From: Sternotherus odoratus
Taxonomy: Eukaryota; Chordata; Testudines; Kinosternidae
Length of the DNA stretch: 64,000 nt
Assembly: GCA_032164245.1 (NCBI GenBank)
Contig: JAVMKO010000003.1
Coordinates: 37,388,890 to 37,452,889 of the forward strand
Reading direction: 5' to 3'
The translations under genes were made by a program, and so were the position numbers. This document shows positions 63,476-64,000 of the stretch, piece by piece; positions within the stretch are counted from its first letter, which is position 1; every line of letters starts with the position of its first letter. Under the pieces are notes generated by a model, which saw only the letters and a program-made list of their open reading frames with translations, did not search any database and had not been told where the DNA came from.

Positions 63476-64000
63476 CTGTAAATAAAACAAGGGGAAACGA
63501 TTGACCATAAAGAAAGATTCAGTGTTCATAAAGCATGTTTCAGAGAGAAATAATACTATCCCTAGCTCAATGTTCAACTATGTTTTTGATGAAAATTTTA
63601 ACCAAAGAAGGAATTTTAGTCTTAAAACTTGTATTCCAAGAAAAGGCAACTGGCTGAGTTTTCGCATGTTTTGCCTTGTTGATCTGGGTTTATATATCAA
63701 GCTCCAAATAATGATGATTTTCAAAGTCTTCTCCTTATTTGCTTTTTGATTTTTGAACATCAGAGGACTGACTAACCGTCAACACTGAACAGGTATTAGT
63801 GGAGACCAGTCGCCTAACTGGAGTAGTTCTGCAAAAACTAGAAATGGCAGAAAAGTTACTAAGATATTTCCTGCCATTGGTTTTCTTGCCTTCCTCTACA
63901 ACCTACTCTCCTCCTCACCCTGCGGGCAAATTCTGCCCTCAGTTATACTCATGAAACGCTACTGAAGTCACTAAACATTCTGCAACCCTAGTCAAACCCC
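63476..64000. other. Intron upstream of exon 1 of window
   Basis: No further exon before the edge. GGGCAAATTCTGCCCTC near 63924 with ACTGAAGTCACTAA is a diverged member of the palindromic hairpin set. Confidence 0.4.

Overview
The window is nuclear DNA of a sauropsid, most probably a turtle. It has long introns, many CR1 LINE remnants, several hAT and Tc1/mariner-type non-autonomous DNA transposons, and an old MIR-like SINE. The only host gene I can support is on the minus strand: the central rod of DST (dystonin/BPAG1), the spectraplakin that links actin, microtubules and intermediate filaments. The choice of DST over its paralogue MACF1 rests on residue-level agreement with the vertebrate DST rod as I remember it, for example [11 protein letters not shown] and [14 protein letters not shown] where MACF1 has MFQKEQVDPLQ and [14 protein letters not shown]. 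|| Transcription runs from high to low coordinates. I placed 24 exons of the long rod transcript between 63475 and 590. Each has an AG acceptor and GT donor, and all phases join. Together they give about 2,130 codons without a stop, covering many spectrin repeats. The first rod exon in the window is already mid-protein, and the gene continues past both edges. So the actin-binding and plakin domains (5' side) and the last rod repeats, EF hands and GAR domain (3' side) are outside. || The most interesting item lies in the intron between the 1,469-bp rod exon (20774-22242) and the next rod exon (9587-9748). A 429-codon exon (14088-15374) opens with [10 protein letters not shown], has an in-frame stop nine codons upstream and no splice acceptor between that stop and the ATG. 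It ends in a phase-0 donor that fits the next rod exon. It closely resembles the alternative first coding exon I remember for a short MACF1 isoform and sits at the equivalent place in the gene. This predicts an N-terminally truncated dystonin from an internal promoter, with a possible N-terminal lipidation signal. || The introns hold a layered set of mobile elements. They include a solo LTR with a 60-bp tandem repeat (3247-4586) and a CpG-rich foldback element with TA duplications (6211-7097). Two copies of a ~210-bp inverted-dimer element have 9- and 11-bp target duplications (18924-19130, 59938-60154). A foldback hAT with a transposase remnant lies at 30540-32172. A decayed R2/R4-type LINE (38490-40640) is itself interrupted by another element. 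A CR1 LINE (50519-53018) is split by a 1,271-bp hAT-like element with perfect 8-bp target duplications. No RNA genes, CRISPR arrays or other host genes were recognised.
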